In this document: piece by piece, positions 15,705 to 23,102 of the stretch
Layout: every line of letters starts with the position of its first letter
How positions within the stretch are numbered: the stretch's first letter is position 1
Origin: an uncultured Clostridia bacterium
Lineage (GTDB): Bacteria > Bacillota > Clostridia > TANB77 > CAG-508
NCBI GenBank assembly: GCA_934167225.1
Contig: CAKPLD010000011.1
Coordinates: 1 to 29,229 of the forward strand
Reading direction: 5' to 3'
DNA length: 29,229 nt
Program-made: the position numbers and the translations under genes
Notes under the pieces: model-generated
Seen by the model: only the letters and a program-made list of their open reading frames with translations
Database searches by the model: none
What the model was told of the DNA's origin: nothing

Positions 15705-15757
15705 TTGACATAATTTTGTGATTTTGGTATAATAGTAAATAGATGGGGTTATTAACC
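15705..15757 (+). promoter_or_regulatory. Promoter and leader dyad of the orphan gene at 15785
   Basis: TTGACA (15705-15710), 17 bases, TATAAT (15728-15733), a full consensus. In the 5' leader GGTTA-T-TAACC (15747-15757) is a perfect short dyad near the expected start of transcription, so an operator is possible. Confidence 0.75.
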
Positions 15758-15784
15758 TCAAATACACATTCAGGAGGGATCTTT

Positions 15785-16240
15785 ATGGATCTACAGCTGG
15801 TGGAACGGATAAGCGCGGCGATATTGTTCCTAGTGCTTATATTCTGTTCGTATGTCTATATTCTGCCGGATTCGGTCCACAGAATGATGTGATTCCGTGG
15901 ACGGCGGCAAATTAGGCAGATTATTCGTTATGAGCAGGATCTTGCCTTGAAAAAGAGCAAGAAAGCTCAAATGCTTTGGCTCGAAGAAGAATGCGACATC
16001 TTCGAGGGCCAAACGCTGACACTTCTGTGGTTCTCCCTGTTGAGCGCTCTAGCAGCTTGCCTTTGCAAAATGCTGGAATATGTCCCCAATGCGAGTGGCT
16101 TTCTGCTGCTCACTATTGGCTGTGGGGTCATCACGATCGTTATAATTAATGCCATAAAACTGATTCCATTATCCACTGAGGAAATGGATATGGTATATTC
16201 GAGACTGTCGACCGTGTTGGTACCCAGCTCAAACCGTTGA
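15785..16240 (+). CDS. Orphan membrane protein with an in-frame TGA at codon 36
   Basis: From ATG 15785 (AGGAGGGATCTTT upstream) the frame encodes MDLQLVERISAAILFLVLIF, one membrane helix, to HRMM, then TGA at 15890-15892. The same frame continues without break (FRGRRQIRQIIRYEQD, then LWLEEECDIFEGQTLTLLWF) with two more helices near residues 85-100 and 110-132, ending TGA at 16240. Joined length is 151 residues. The rest has no start with a ribosome site, so the whole looks like one gene with a nonsense codon. Higher G+C and three in-frame CGG codons set it apart from its neighbours. No family recognised. It could be a pseudogene, or be read through. Confidence 0.6.
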
Positions 16241-16265
16241 GCCCGTTATCCCATGTTCAATCTGG

Positions 16266-16308
16266 AACACCCAAGTCATATTTTGATTTGGGTGTTTCTC
16301 CTTTTTAT
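16266..16308 (+). terminator. Terminator of the orphan gene at 15785
   Basis: AACACCCAA (16266-16274) pairs with TTGGGTGTT (16288-16296), followed by TCTCCTTTTTATTT. From here to about 16485 the sequence is A/T-rich with no gene or clear signal. Confidence 0.8.
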
Positions 16309-16488
16309 TTAAAACTTTCTATAACCAAAACATTTATATCATTTTATTATGTACTCTTTTTCATATTATTTATATACATATTCTATATATGATTTCAAAA
16401 TTTGCAATAAAATAATGTTTACTATATAATATATAAAAATATCTTTTTTTTCAATACATTTTTGAATTAATACACATAAAAAGAAAAA

Positions 16489-16540
16489 ATGTGGTCCAAT
16501 TATCAACAATTTTACTACATTTTTTCTTTTATTATTTATC
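16489..16540 (-). terminator. Terminator below the Glu-Pro repeat gene
   Basis: AAAAGAAAAAATGT (16489-16502) pairs perfectly with ACATTTTTTCTTTT (16527-16540). On the minus strand the stem ends in a T-rich arm followed by TTTTATG. Begins at the end of the frame-shifted tail ORF, supporting that tail as part of the gene. Confidence 0.6.
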
Positions 16541-17938
16541 TATCTTTCTATATCCTCTCTATTCTTTCCGTTGTCTTTTGATTTTGTTTTGCCTTTTTTA
16601 GGACCTTCTTCAGGCTCAACTCTTATGCTTTCTTTCCATGTATTCTGCTGATTATGTACTGGATTTGGTTCCTCTCTCTGTTTTTTCTCGCTGTCGTCTA
16701 AAGGTATAATTCTATCAGCCAACTTGCTCAATAAGTTATATCCAAAGTGAAATAATTTTTTACCTACTCTAGCACAAATTTTTCCGAATAAATCTCATAG
16801 CATTTGCAAAATTGCCTCCTCCAATGTCTTTTACTTCCGGTTTACTTTTTGGTTTAGGTCCCATATCTTTCGCTTTTTCCGGAGATATTATATCAACTTC
16901 TTCCTTACCTAGTATATAAATGGTATCTTCTTCTTCTGGCTCTGCTTCTGGTTCTTCTTCTGGCTCTACTTCTGGTTCTTCTTCTGGCTCTTCTTCTGGT
17001 TCTTCTTCTAGCTCTGCTTCTGGTTCTTCTTCTGGCTCTGCTTCTGGTTCTTCTTCTGGTTCTTCTTCTAGCTCTGCTTCTGGTTCTTCTTCTGGTTCTT
17101 CTTCTGGTTCTTCTTCTAGCTCTGCTTCTGGTTCTTCTTCTGGCTCTGCTTCTGGTTCTTCTTCTGGCTCTGCTTCTGGTTCTTCTTCTAGCTCTGCTTC
17201 TGGTTCTTCTTCTGGCTCTACTTCTGGTTCTTCTTCTGGTTCTTCTTCTAGCTCTGCTTCTGGTTCTTCTTCTGGCTCTGCTATTTTTGGTTCTCCTACC
17301 TTCTTCTTTGTTTTTTCTCCTATTGGTTCATTATTTACATTTTGTTGTTCACTGGTTTCAATTTGATGAAATATTTTATCAATCCTATGGCAGGTTTCAT
17401 CATCTAATTGCAATTTTTCCCTTTCAGAAATAATCTTTTTTAATATTTCCATTTTTTGACTAATCTCGGCTGTTACTTGTCCTAATGCCTCATCCAATTC
17501 CGACATCTCTTTATTAGATATTATTAATTTTCCATTTTTAGTTTCATATCTTTTTCCTCTTTTTCTCATTTTTTCCTCTTCAGCCTGTATTTGAGTTTTA
17601 TCTTTAATTAATTTCGTTATAGCTTGCTCCATACCAATTATATATTCTTCTTTTATTTTATCCTGTAATTCTCTTCTTTTTCTTTCATTTTCTTTAAGTT
17701 CTTCCCTTTTATCCGTTATTCTTTTATCAGTAGCTGCTTGCTTCTTTTTTTCTTGTTCTATTCTTTTACGAAGTTCTTCTAATTGCCTATTGTTCTCCTC
17801 CATTTTTTCCCTTTGAGTGCTTAGTTCCTGCTCACTCGATTGTATTTCTTTACTTATTGCATCTGCATTTTCATGCAAACCTAAAGCTTCATTAATACCA
17901 TTTGCAACTTTTTGTCCAAATCCCTCTTTATTATCCAT
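16540..17938 (-). CDS. Coiled-coil protein with long Glu-Pro repeat; +1 frame change near the 3' end
   Basis: Residues 1-25 hold MDNKEGFGQKVANGINEALG; about 25-215 is a charged heptad-rich coiled coil (QREKMEENNRQLEELRKRIE and similar). About 235-350 is a repeat of four-residue units EEEP, EAEP, EAEL and EVEP. A short globular end follows. ATG 17938 is set by AAAGGAG; an upstream in-frame ATG lacks one. The frame stops at TAG 16769 shortly after ANAMRFI. At 16786 the sequence is ATT-C-GGA; omitting the C gives FIGKICARVGKKLFHFGYNL and runs to TAG at 16540, adding 76 residues in place of five. The tail has no start of its own. No signal peptide or membrane helix, so probably cytosolic and elongated. 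Family unknown. Confidence 0.75.
16930..17281 (-). repeat. 12-base tandem repeat encoding Glu-Pro units
   Basis: About 29 units of 12 bases, alternating GAAGAAGAACCA with GAAGCAGAGCCA or GAAGCAGAGCTA (minus strand). Unit length is a multiple of three, so copy-number change alters protein length without breaking the frame. Higher-order blocks of 24-36 bases are repeated almost exactly, showing recent expansion. Confidence 0.95.
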
Positions 17939-17989
17939 ACTTCTTCTCCTTTCACCATTTTCTAGTCTTAAAATTCCCATACATTTTTA

Positions 17990-18018
17990 ATTGTAGCAAA
18001 TTTTTATCGAAAAGTCAA
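17990..18018 (-). promoter_or_regulatory. Promoter of the Glu-Pro repeat gene
   Basis: Minus strand TTGACT (18018-18013), 17 bases, TACAAT (17995-17990), about 50 bases before the ATG. Divergent from the promoter of the orphan gene at 18107. Confidence 0.75.
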
Positions 18019-18030
18019 ATTATGTAAATC

Positions 18031-18059
18031 TTGATTTTTTTGGCAGGAAGTGCTATAAT
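18031..18059 (+). promoter_or_regulatory. Promoter of the orphan gene at 18107
   Basis: TTGATT (18031-18036), 17 bases, TATAAT (18054-18059). Confidence 0.7.
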
Positions 18060-18106
18060 ATAAATGAAGTAGCCAATAAGCTAACATTCTCAAGGAGGTC
18101 CTATCC

Positions 18107-18859
18107 ATGAAAACCAAACAAATCAACATCCGGAATTTGCTAATTCTGGCTGTGCTATCATTTATTGTTCTTACCTGTATTTCATGCATTCGTGCTTACC
18201 AGGAATACAAGTGGTATAACCTGGTGCTGTTTATCATTGTAACAGTGCTAACTCTAATCAACCTGTTCACAATGAACAAGCATTGGATTGCGGCAATCAT
18301 ATGGACGGTTCTTATGCCTTTTCTCTTGAATCCCTTCTTTGGAAGTATAGTAATACTGCTATACTGGGGGATGATTTTTCAAAAATCCAAAAGGGCATCA
18401 AGTGCTGACTCAATGTCTAAACCCCACAAGGAACGGAATATACGCTATTTTAAAAAGAATGATTTCGAAATTCTGGAAGAATTGCAGCCGATTATGTATA
18501 TTCCATTTGTGAATATACCGGCATTCTGGCACAAAATGTACATCGTAAAAAGGGAAAAGACATATCTACTTGTCAATTGTCCTTTGTTCAATTTTATCCA
18601 TGTACCAACAGATATGTGTAGCTTGCACCGACCAGATCTTCACCATGAATGGACACAATTACTTAACTGGGGTATGATATCGATATTAACAGATGAACAC
18701 CCGCAAAAACCAATTAGAATATTGGTCTCAGGTAATTGTGGTTTATCCATTATTTCTAAAATATTGGATTTGATAACAGAAGCATGCGAAGCTAATAATG
18801 TGAAAAGAGTTGTTGGCGAAACAACTCCACATAGCAAAGGTAAGAAAAACAAAAAGTGA
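18107..18859 (+). CDS. Orphan membrane protein of 250 aa
   Basis: The N-terminal third has about three hydrophobic segments (residues 10-28, 36-53 and 59-90). A soluble region follows from about residue 110 (NDFEILEELQPIMYIPFVNI onward) with WHKMYIVKREKTYLLVNC, a His-rich RPDLHHEW, and a C-terminal stretch RILVSGNCGLSIISKILDLI and a lysine-rich end. No motif I can assign; the last part could be a small alpha/beta fold. ATG 18107 follows AAGGAGGTCCTATCC. It has its own promoter and terminator, stops with TGA, and carries two in-frame CGG codons and raised G+C. Third of the five orphan units. Confidence 0.75.
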   Translation: MKTKQINIRNLLILAVLSFIVLTCISCIRAYQEYKWYNLVLFIIVTVLTLINLFTMNKHWIAAIIWTVLMPFLLNPFFGSIVILLYWGMIFQKSKRASSADSMSKPHKERNIRYFKKNDFEILEELQPIMYIPFVNIPAFWHKMYIVKREKTYLLVNCPLFNFIHVPTDMCSLHRPDLHHEWTQLLNWGMISILTDEHPQKPIRILVSGNCGLSIISKILDLITEACEANNVKRVVGETTPHSKGKKNKK

Positions 18860-18864
18860 AGAAC

Positions 18865-18903
18865 ACCAAGCACTATGAATTTATTTCATGGTGCTTGGTT
18901 TCT
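18865..18903 (+). terminator. Terminator of the orphan gene at 18107
   Basis: 18865-18879 (ACCAAGCACTATGAA) pairs with 18885-18899 with one G-T pair, loop TTTA, then TTCTATT. From 18904 to 19067 I see no gene or structured element, only A/T-rich sequence. Confidence 0.85.
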
Positions 18904-19067
18904 ATTAATCACTTACAAAAGAAGTCTAAAAAAACATGTTCTTTTAGCATCTTAATCACAGCCTCTTATTTTGCCCACTAAAAATTTACACCTTCCTTTC
19001 TTTTTTGCAATAAACACATTCTATTTTTAATTCATATTTCAGTTTCTTTTTTAGTTTGTTTTTCTGG

Positions 19068-19096
19068 TTGACATAACCTCGAATTTCTGATATTAT
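19068..19096 (+). promoter_or_regulatory. Promoter of the orphan gene at 19138
   Basis: TTGACA (19068-19073), 17 bases, TATTAT (19091-19096). Confidence 0.75.
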
Positions 19097-19137
19097 TATT
19101 TATATCAAATACATTTATTTTAAGGAGGAGATTCCTA

Positions 19138-19536
19138 ATGTGTAGCATTTTATTAATAGCGGGCTATATCATCTATTTTTGGATCTTCGTTGGTTTGATC
19201 CGGGAATATCTGGACAAATGCAACATAACAGAGGATAGTATCAACAACTATCCTACAGATGAAAGTATGGATGATGATTCAAAAAGACTCATCCGGATCG
19301 TCGAGGATTGTTATTATTCCGCATCATCTATGGAAAAGGAGGACCATAACGATTTTTCTACCACCATCCCGGCTGAATTGTTGATGGATATAACCAAATA
19401 TATCCTTCAAAATCCAGTATCGTTACAAAATCCTGACTTTAGAAATTGGATATTCGAAATACAAGAACTGAGTTCATGGTTGGAAAATCAGCCATCATTA
19501 CAAAAATACTTAATACCTAACGATACGCAAGGGTGA
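19138..19536 (+). CDS. Orphan protein of 132 aa with N-terminal membrane anchor
   Basis: The first 20 residues, MCSILLIAGYIIYFWIFVGL, form one hydrophobic helix followed by IREYLDK; the Cys at position 2 is not in a lipobox. The remainder is acidic and soluble (DDDSKRLIRIVEDCYYSASS, then PAELLMDITKYILQ and FRNWIFEIQELSSWLE). Probably a membrane-tethered cytoplasmic or external helical domain; no family recognised. ATG 19138 follows AAGGAGGAGATTCCTA. It has its own consensus promoter, a strong terminator, a TGA stop, two CGG codons and raised G+C. Ends only 48 bases from the end of the converging uvrC. Confidence 0.75.
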   Translation: MCSILLIAGYIIYFWIFVGLIREYLDKCNITEDSINNYPTDESMDDDSKRLIRIVEDCYYSASSMEKEDHNDFSTTIPAELLMDITKYILQNPVSLQNPDFRNWIFEIQELSSWLENQPSLQKYLIPNDTQG

Positions 19537-19552
19537 TATGTAATCCCTCCGC

Positions 19553-19585
19553 CCCCTGTTGCACTCTGCAACAGGGGCTCCTTTT
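19553..19585 (+). terminator. Terminator between the 19138 orphan and uvrC
   Basis: CCCCTGTTGCA (19553-19563) pairs with TGCAACAGGGG (19567-19577) around CTC, followed by CTCCTTTTATTT. Strong for rightward transcription; it lacks a T-run for uvrC on the other strand. Confidence 0.92.
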
Positions 19586-21374
19586 ATTTCAACTTTTCCA
19601 AAATTCTCTCAGCCAATTCTCTACTAACTCCCTTAACACTAACCAAATCTTCAACACTAGCGGACTTAATCTTCTCCACACTACCAAACACTTTCAAAAG
19701 TTCCTTCTTCTTAGCTTCACCAATTCCCTCAATATCATCCAATTCAGAACTAGTTAAAGCCTTATCCCTAAGCTTTCTATGATAGGAAACAGCAGTATCA
19801 TGAACAGTATCCTGAAACAAAGTAATCAAATTAAACAGTCTTTCTGAAATTTCAATTTCATTTCTATTTTCATCCAACAAAGCTCTCGTTTGGTGTTTAT
19901 CATTTTTAACCATACCAAAAATCTTAATATCAACACCATACTTATCAACAGCTCGTCTAACTGCTCTAATTTGTGTAATACCTCCATCTGCAAAAATCGC
20001 ATCAGGAAGTTTACCAAAACCTTGGTCTTCTGGGTTATCTATAGAATGCTTTAATCTTCTTGTTATAACTTCCTCCATGGCGCGTGGGTCATCTTGGCCT
20101 ATTACTGTTTTAATTTTAAATCTTCTAGATAAATTCTTTTTAATTGCTCCATCTTTCATAACACACATTGCTGCAACCATAAATTCACCAGAAATATTTG
20201 ATATATCATAAGTTTCAATTTTTCTTGGTAATCTATCCATTTGTAATTTGTCTTTCAGTTCAACGAGAATCGATTCTAAAGTTTTTTCTTTGTTTTCTAA
20301 TGTAACTTTACTATTTTTATCTGCCATTTCCACAAATCTTAATTTCGTGCCTTTTTTAGGACTATGAATTGTAACCTTATGTGTTGTTTTACTTCCAAGC
20401 CATTCTTCTAGGGCTTCTTCATCTTCTAACTCTCTACTTACCATTATTTTATTAGGGATATTTAAATTGTCCATATAATACTGTTTGATAAAACCAGATA
20501 TTATTTCTCCATCTTCCATATCTCCTAAATTATCGAAAAAGTAGTGTTCTCTGCCTATCATTTTACTTCCGCGAACAAAAAAGATTTCTATACATACTTC
20601 CAATTCAGATTTTGCCATACCTATAACATCTATATTATTTTCAGAAATATTTGAAACCTTTTGCTTTTGAGAAGCTGTTTCAATAGCTAACATTCTGTCT
20701 CTAATATATGCTGCATTCTCAAAATCTAGTTTTTCAGATGCCTTCTTCATTTGGTATTTTAGGTCTTTTATTATTTTATCAGTTTTGCCTTCTAGTAAGT
20801 CAATTATTTCGTCTATTTGTTTTCTATAATCTTCTTTACTTATATTACCAATGCAAGGCGCTAAACATCTTTTTATATGGAAATTTAGGCAGGCTCTTGT
20901 ATTTGATTTAAAATTTCTACATTGCCTTATCTTATACTTTTCTTTTATAAAATTAACCATTTCCTTTGCAGCACCTGGGTTTGCATATGGTCCAAAATAT
21001 TTTGCTCCATCATTTAATAGCCTTCTTGTAATAATTACATTTGGGTAATCTGATTTTACATCAATTTTTATGTATGGATATGTTTTGTCATCTTTTAATA
21101 AAACATTATATTTGGGTCTATTTTTCTTTATAAGATTACATTCCAAAATTAATGCTTCTGCCTCGTTACTTACAACAATATACTCAAAATGGTCTATTTG
21201 AGATACCATTTTGAGTATTCTATCTGTTTTGTTTGTTTTTCTAAAATATGAACTTACCCTATTTTTCAAATTTACAGCTTTTCCAACATAAATTATATTA
21301 TCCTCTTTGTCTTTCATTAAATATACCCCAGGGTCTTTGGGCAATTTTCTTAGTTCTTCTTTTATGTCAAACAT
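19584..21374 (-). CDS. uvrC: Excinuclease ABC subunit C
   Basis: 596 residues, normal for UvrC. The N-terminal GIY-YIG nuclease is clear (DPGVYLMKDKEDNIIYVGKA, then NLKNRVSSYF), making the 3' incision. The UVR helical hairpin that binds UvrB lies near 205-235 (LKYQMKKASEKLDFENAAYI). The RNase-H-like 5' nuclease includes ETYDISNISGE and DAIFADGGITQI, whose Asp residues bind metal. The C-terminal tandem helix-hairpin-helix is present (LDDIEGIGEAKKKELLKVFG, then LVSVKGVSRELAERILEKL). Nucleotide excision repair, with UvrA and UvrB elsewhere. ATG 21374 follows AGAAGGAGCC; 15 bases below hpt, so co-transcribed with it. Confidence 0.98.
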   Translation of the reverse strand: MFDIKEELRKLPKDPGVYLMKDKEDNIIYVGKAVNLKNRVSSYFRKTNKTDRILKMVSQIDHFEYIVVSNEAEALILECNLIKKNRPKYNVLLKDDKTYPYIKIDVKSDYPNVIITRRLLNDGAKYFGPYANPGAAKEMVNFIKEKYKIRQCRNFKSNTRACLNFHIKRCLAPCIGNISKEDYRKQIDEIIDLLEGKTDKIIKDLKYQMKKASEKLDFENAAYIRDRMLAIETASQKQKVSNISENNIDVIGMAKSELEVCIEIFFVRGSKMIGREHYFFDNLGDMEDGEIISGFIKQYYMDNLNIPNKIMVSRELEDEEALEEWLGSKTTHKVTIHSPKKGTKLRFVEMADKNSKVTLENKEKTLESILVELKDKLQMDRLPRKIETYDISNISGEFMVAAMCVMKDGAIKKNLSRRFKIKTVIGQDDPRAMEEVITRRLKHSIDNPEDQGFGKLPDAIFADGGITQIRAVRRAVDKYGVDIKIFGMVKNDKHQTRALLDENRNEIEISERLFNLITLFQDTVHDTAVSYHRKLRDKALTSSELDDIEGIGEAKKKELLKVFGSVEKIKSASVEDLVSVKGVSRELAERILEKLK

Positions 21375-21389
21375 TTTTGGCTCCTTCTT

Positions 21390-21902
21390 TTAACCAATTT
21401 TTCCAATATATGGTAAATTTCTATACCTTTGGTTATAGTCCATTCCAAATCCTACAACAAATTCATCTGGTATTGAAAATCCTATATAATCAACATTTAG
21501 TTCAAAAATTCTTCTTGATGGTTTACTAAGTAATGCACAAATTTTTACACTTTTTGGTTTAAATGTTTTTATGTGCTCTTTTAAATATTCTAGTGTTCTT
21601 CCTGTATCTATTATGTCTTCTATTATTATTATATTTTTACCTTCAATTTTTCCTGTTAGTTCTTGTTTTAATTTTACAACTCCTGTACTTTCTTCTCCTT
21701 CATAACTTTCTAGTTGTATAAATTCATATTCTACATTATTTTTTATTCTTTTTGCAAGTTCGACCATAAATGTTGCTGCACCTCTTAATACTCCAACAAA
21801 TATTATATCTTCGTCTTTATAATCTCTCATAATTTCTTTTGCAAGTTCATCAAGTCTTGATTCTATTTTTGCTTCATTTATTAATACTTTTACATTTTCC
21901 AT
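21390..21902 (-). CDS. hpt: Hypoxanthine phosphoribosyltransferase
   Basis: 170 residues. Purine salvage enzyme joining hypoxanthine or guanine to PRPP. The PRPP-binding loop IIIIEDIIDTGRT is near 100-112, the first loop VLRGAATFMVEL near 37-48, and the base-contact region DYIGFSIPDEFVVGFGMDYN near 140-160. ATG 21902 follows AAGGAGAAAAATAAA; the frame is open further upstream but without support. First gene of the hpt-uvrC unit. Promoter candidate TTTTCA-17-TATAAT at 21956-21928. Confidence 0.96.
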   Translation of the reverse strand: MENVKVLINEAKIESRLDELAKEIMRDYKDEDIIFVGVLRGAATFMVELAKRIKNNVEYEFIQLESYEGEESTGVVKLKQELTGKIEGKNIIIIEDIIDTGRTLEYLKEHIKTFKPKSVKICALLSKPSRRIFELNVDYIGFSIPDEFVVGFGMDYNQRYRNLPYIGKIG

Positions 21903-21927
21903 TTTATTTTTCTCCTTACACCTATTT

Positions 21928-21956
21928 ATTATAACAATATTTTTTGCACTTGAAAA
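21928..21956 (-). promoter_or_regulatory. hpt-uvrC promoter candidate
   Basis: Minus strand TTTTCA (21956-21951), 17 bases, TATAAT (21933-21928). The -35 box is weak. Confidence 0.5.
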
Positions 21957-21980
21957 TACTTTTTTATTAATTTTTTGCAA

Positions 21981-22178
21981 TTCGTATAAAAATCAAAGCC
22001 CGAGGCAAGACTGGTTGTAAAGCTGTTTTAATCTGTCAATGTGTACCCCTGGTCTTTATCCTGCTTTAAAACAAAAAAAATCTAGAGTTATCAAAAAAAT
22101 TCATGAAACAACCCAACTGGGAATAGTAACACATTGAAATAGCTTTGTCCATAAAATGTAATATTTGTAATATTAATA
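21981..22178. other. Non-coding gap of unclear origin
   Basis: About 200 bases between hpt and the terminator of the next orphan gene. The stretch 21998-22070 is less A/T-rich than its surroundings, and every frame carries stops. It could be the remnant of a mobile element or an RNA. I cannot identify it. Confidence 0.4.
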
Positions 22179-22180
22179 AA

Positions 22181-22228
22181 AAGCCTCTATAACAATTAGA
22201 ATATTATTCCAATTGCATAGAGGCTTTG
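22181..22228 (-). terminator. Terminator of the orphan gene at 22673
   Basis: On the minus strand AAGCCTCTAT...ATAGAGGCTT closes an interrupted stem with inner pairing CAATT/AATTG, followed by TTTATT. It starts ten bases after the TGA stop. Confidence 0.85.
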
Positions 22229-22238
22229 TTAGATTGTC

Positions 22239-22673
22239 TCAGTTAAAATCTACACTCTTTTCGATGAATTTTCCTCCTTCTGTAATAATGGTTGATAATC
22301 TCTTACGTGACAATCTGGCTTCCGTTACCTTGCCACTTTCGCACACATTGCCGATAAAAGACTTCAGTGTACCTACGTTTGACAGTGAACAGCAGTGTAT
22401 GGTCATCATTCTGCAAAGAATGTGCGTGTACATATCACTCAGTTCGGACTTAGAAAAAGTACAATATGAATCCCAATACTGCACCGCTTTTTGGGTCGCA
22501 ACAATCACGCTCTCTGAAATTTTCATTGCATCAGTAGCCTTAGCCGCTTCATGCAGCTTGTTTTCATTTTCCGCTGAAAACACTACTCTTCCATCCACTT
22601 TTTTTACCGCTTTCATCAATCTCTTGACTACTTTCTCAGCATCCAGCTCGGTCACCCGTGTGTAAATAGACAT
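22239..22673 (-). CDS. Orphan protein of 144 aa, soluble, higher G+C
   Basis: MSIYTRVTELDAEKVVKRLM, then KAVKKVDGRVVFSAENENKL, a helical middle (AVQYWDSYCTFSKSELSDMY) and a basic end RLSRKRLSTIITEGGKFIEK. No membrane helix or signal. No family recognised; a small DNA- or RNA-binding helical protein is conceivable but unsupported. ATG 22673 follows AAAGGAG by seven bases. Promoter, an 18-bp palindrome in the leader and a terminator are its own. Ends in TGA and uses CGG once. The only orphan unit on the minus strand, divergent from glmS. Confidence 0.75.
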   Translation of the reverse strand: MSIYTRVTELDAEKVVKRLMKAVKKVDGRVVFSAENENKLHEAAKATDAMKISESVIVATQKAVQYWDSYCTFSKSELSDMYTHILCRMMTIHCCSLSNVGTLKSFIGNVCESGKVTEARLSRKRLSTIITEGGKFIEKSVDFN

Positions 22674-22697
22674 AAACAATCTCCTTTTTTGATCCGT

Positions 22698-22715
22698 GTC
22701 CTGGTATACCAGGAC
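22698..22715. promoter_or_regulatory. Perfect 18-bp palindrome in the orphan leader
   Basis: GTCCTGGTATACCAGGAC is identical on both strands. It sits between the expected start (about 22734) and the ribosome site at about 22685. It could be a dimeric repressor operator, perhaps for the orphan product itself, or a hairpin in the mRNA. Confidence 0.8.
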
Positions 22716-22740
22716 TTTTTCTATGAACGTCTACATATCT

Positions 22741-22769
22741 ATTATATATCACTTTACATAAACTGTCAA
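22741..22769 (-). promoter_or_regulatory. Promoter of the orphan gene at 22673
   Basis: Minus strand TTGACA (22769-22764), 17 bases, TATAAT (22746-22741): full consensus. Confidence 0.85.
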
Positions 22770-22840
22770 CCGAATTTCATAAAAAAATTGAAAATATTCA
22801 AAAACGTGTTTCGAATTACAAATTTTTTTTATAAAAGTAC

Positions 22841-22869
22841 TTGCAACATTTTTAATCTTATTATAATAT
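22841..22869 (+). promoter_or_regulatory. glmS promoter
   Basis: TTGCAA (22841-22846), 17 bases, TAATAT (22864-22869), or TATAAT at 22862 with a 15-base spacer. Transcription would start about 45 bases before the ribozyme core. Confidence 0.6.
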
Positions 22870-22920
22870 ATTGTATAAATTGAAAGTAAAAAATTTTTAA
22901 AGAAAGGAAGGTTTTATTTC

Positions 22921-23085
22921 AAGCGCCAGGACATAAAAAATTTATGTTGACGAGGTCTAAAGTTATCGAAATATTCGGCGGATGCTTTAGTGGTACGTAC
23001 TTTACCATAGGTTTAATAAAAAAATAATGGTAACATTACAACAAAAATTAAACCAAAGTAATACTTTCAATTCCAAAAATAAATA
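22921..23085 (+). ncRNA. glmS ribozyme (glucosamine-6-phosphate-activated)
   Basis: Conserved blocks occur in order: AAGCGCCAGGAC (22921-22932, with cleavage expected between A22922 and G22923), GTTGACGAGGTC (22946-22957), AGTTATCGAAATATTCGGCG and GATGC (22961-22985), then a P3/P4 region with GGTTTAAT (23010-23017) pairing to ATTAAACC. These define the glmS self-cleaving riboswitch. Glucosamine-6-phosphate acts as cofactor, the cut mRNA is degraded, and GlmS synthesis falls. The position 18 bases or more before the glmS ribosome site is the standard one. Confidence 0.96.
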
Positions 23086-23102
23086 TATAAGGAGAGATTA
23101 TT

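Noticed and set aside
15890..15892. TGA read as Trp genome-wide
   Set aside because: TGA ends the YolD-like gene and four orphan genes directly before terminators, so it acts as a stop here.
16920..17366. Ser/Gly-rich plus-strand ORF through the tandem repeat
   Set aside because: It is the reverse complement of the Glu-Pro repeat; a three-base periodic repeat opens several frames at once.
18904..19067. Possible gene or RNA between two orphan units
   Set aside because: No frame, hairpin or promoter of note apart from the start of the next promoter.
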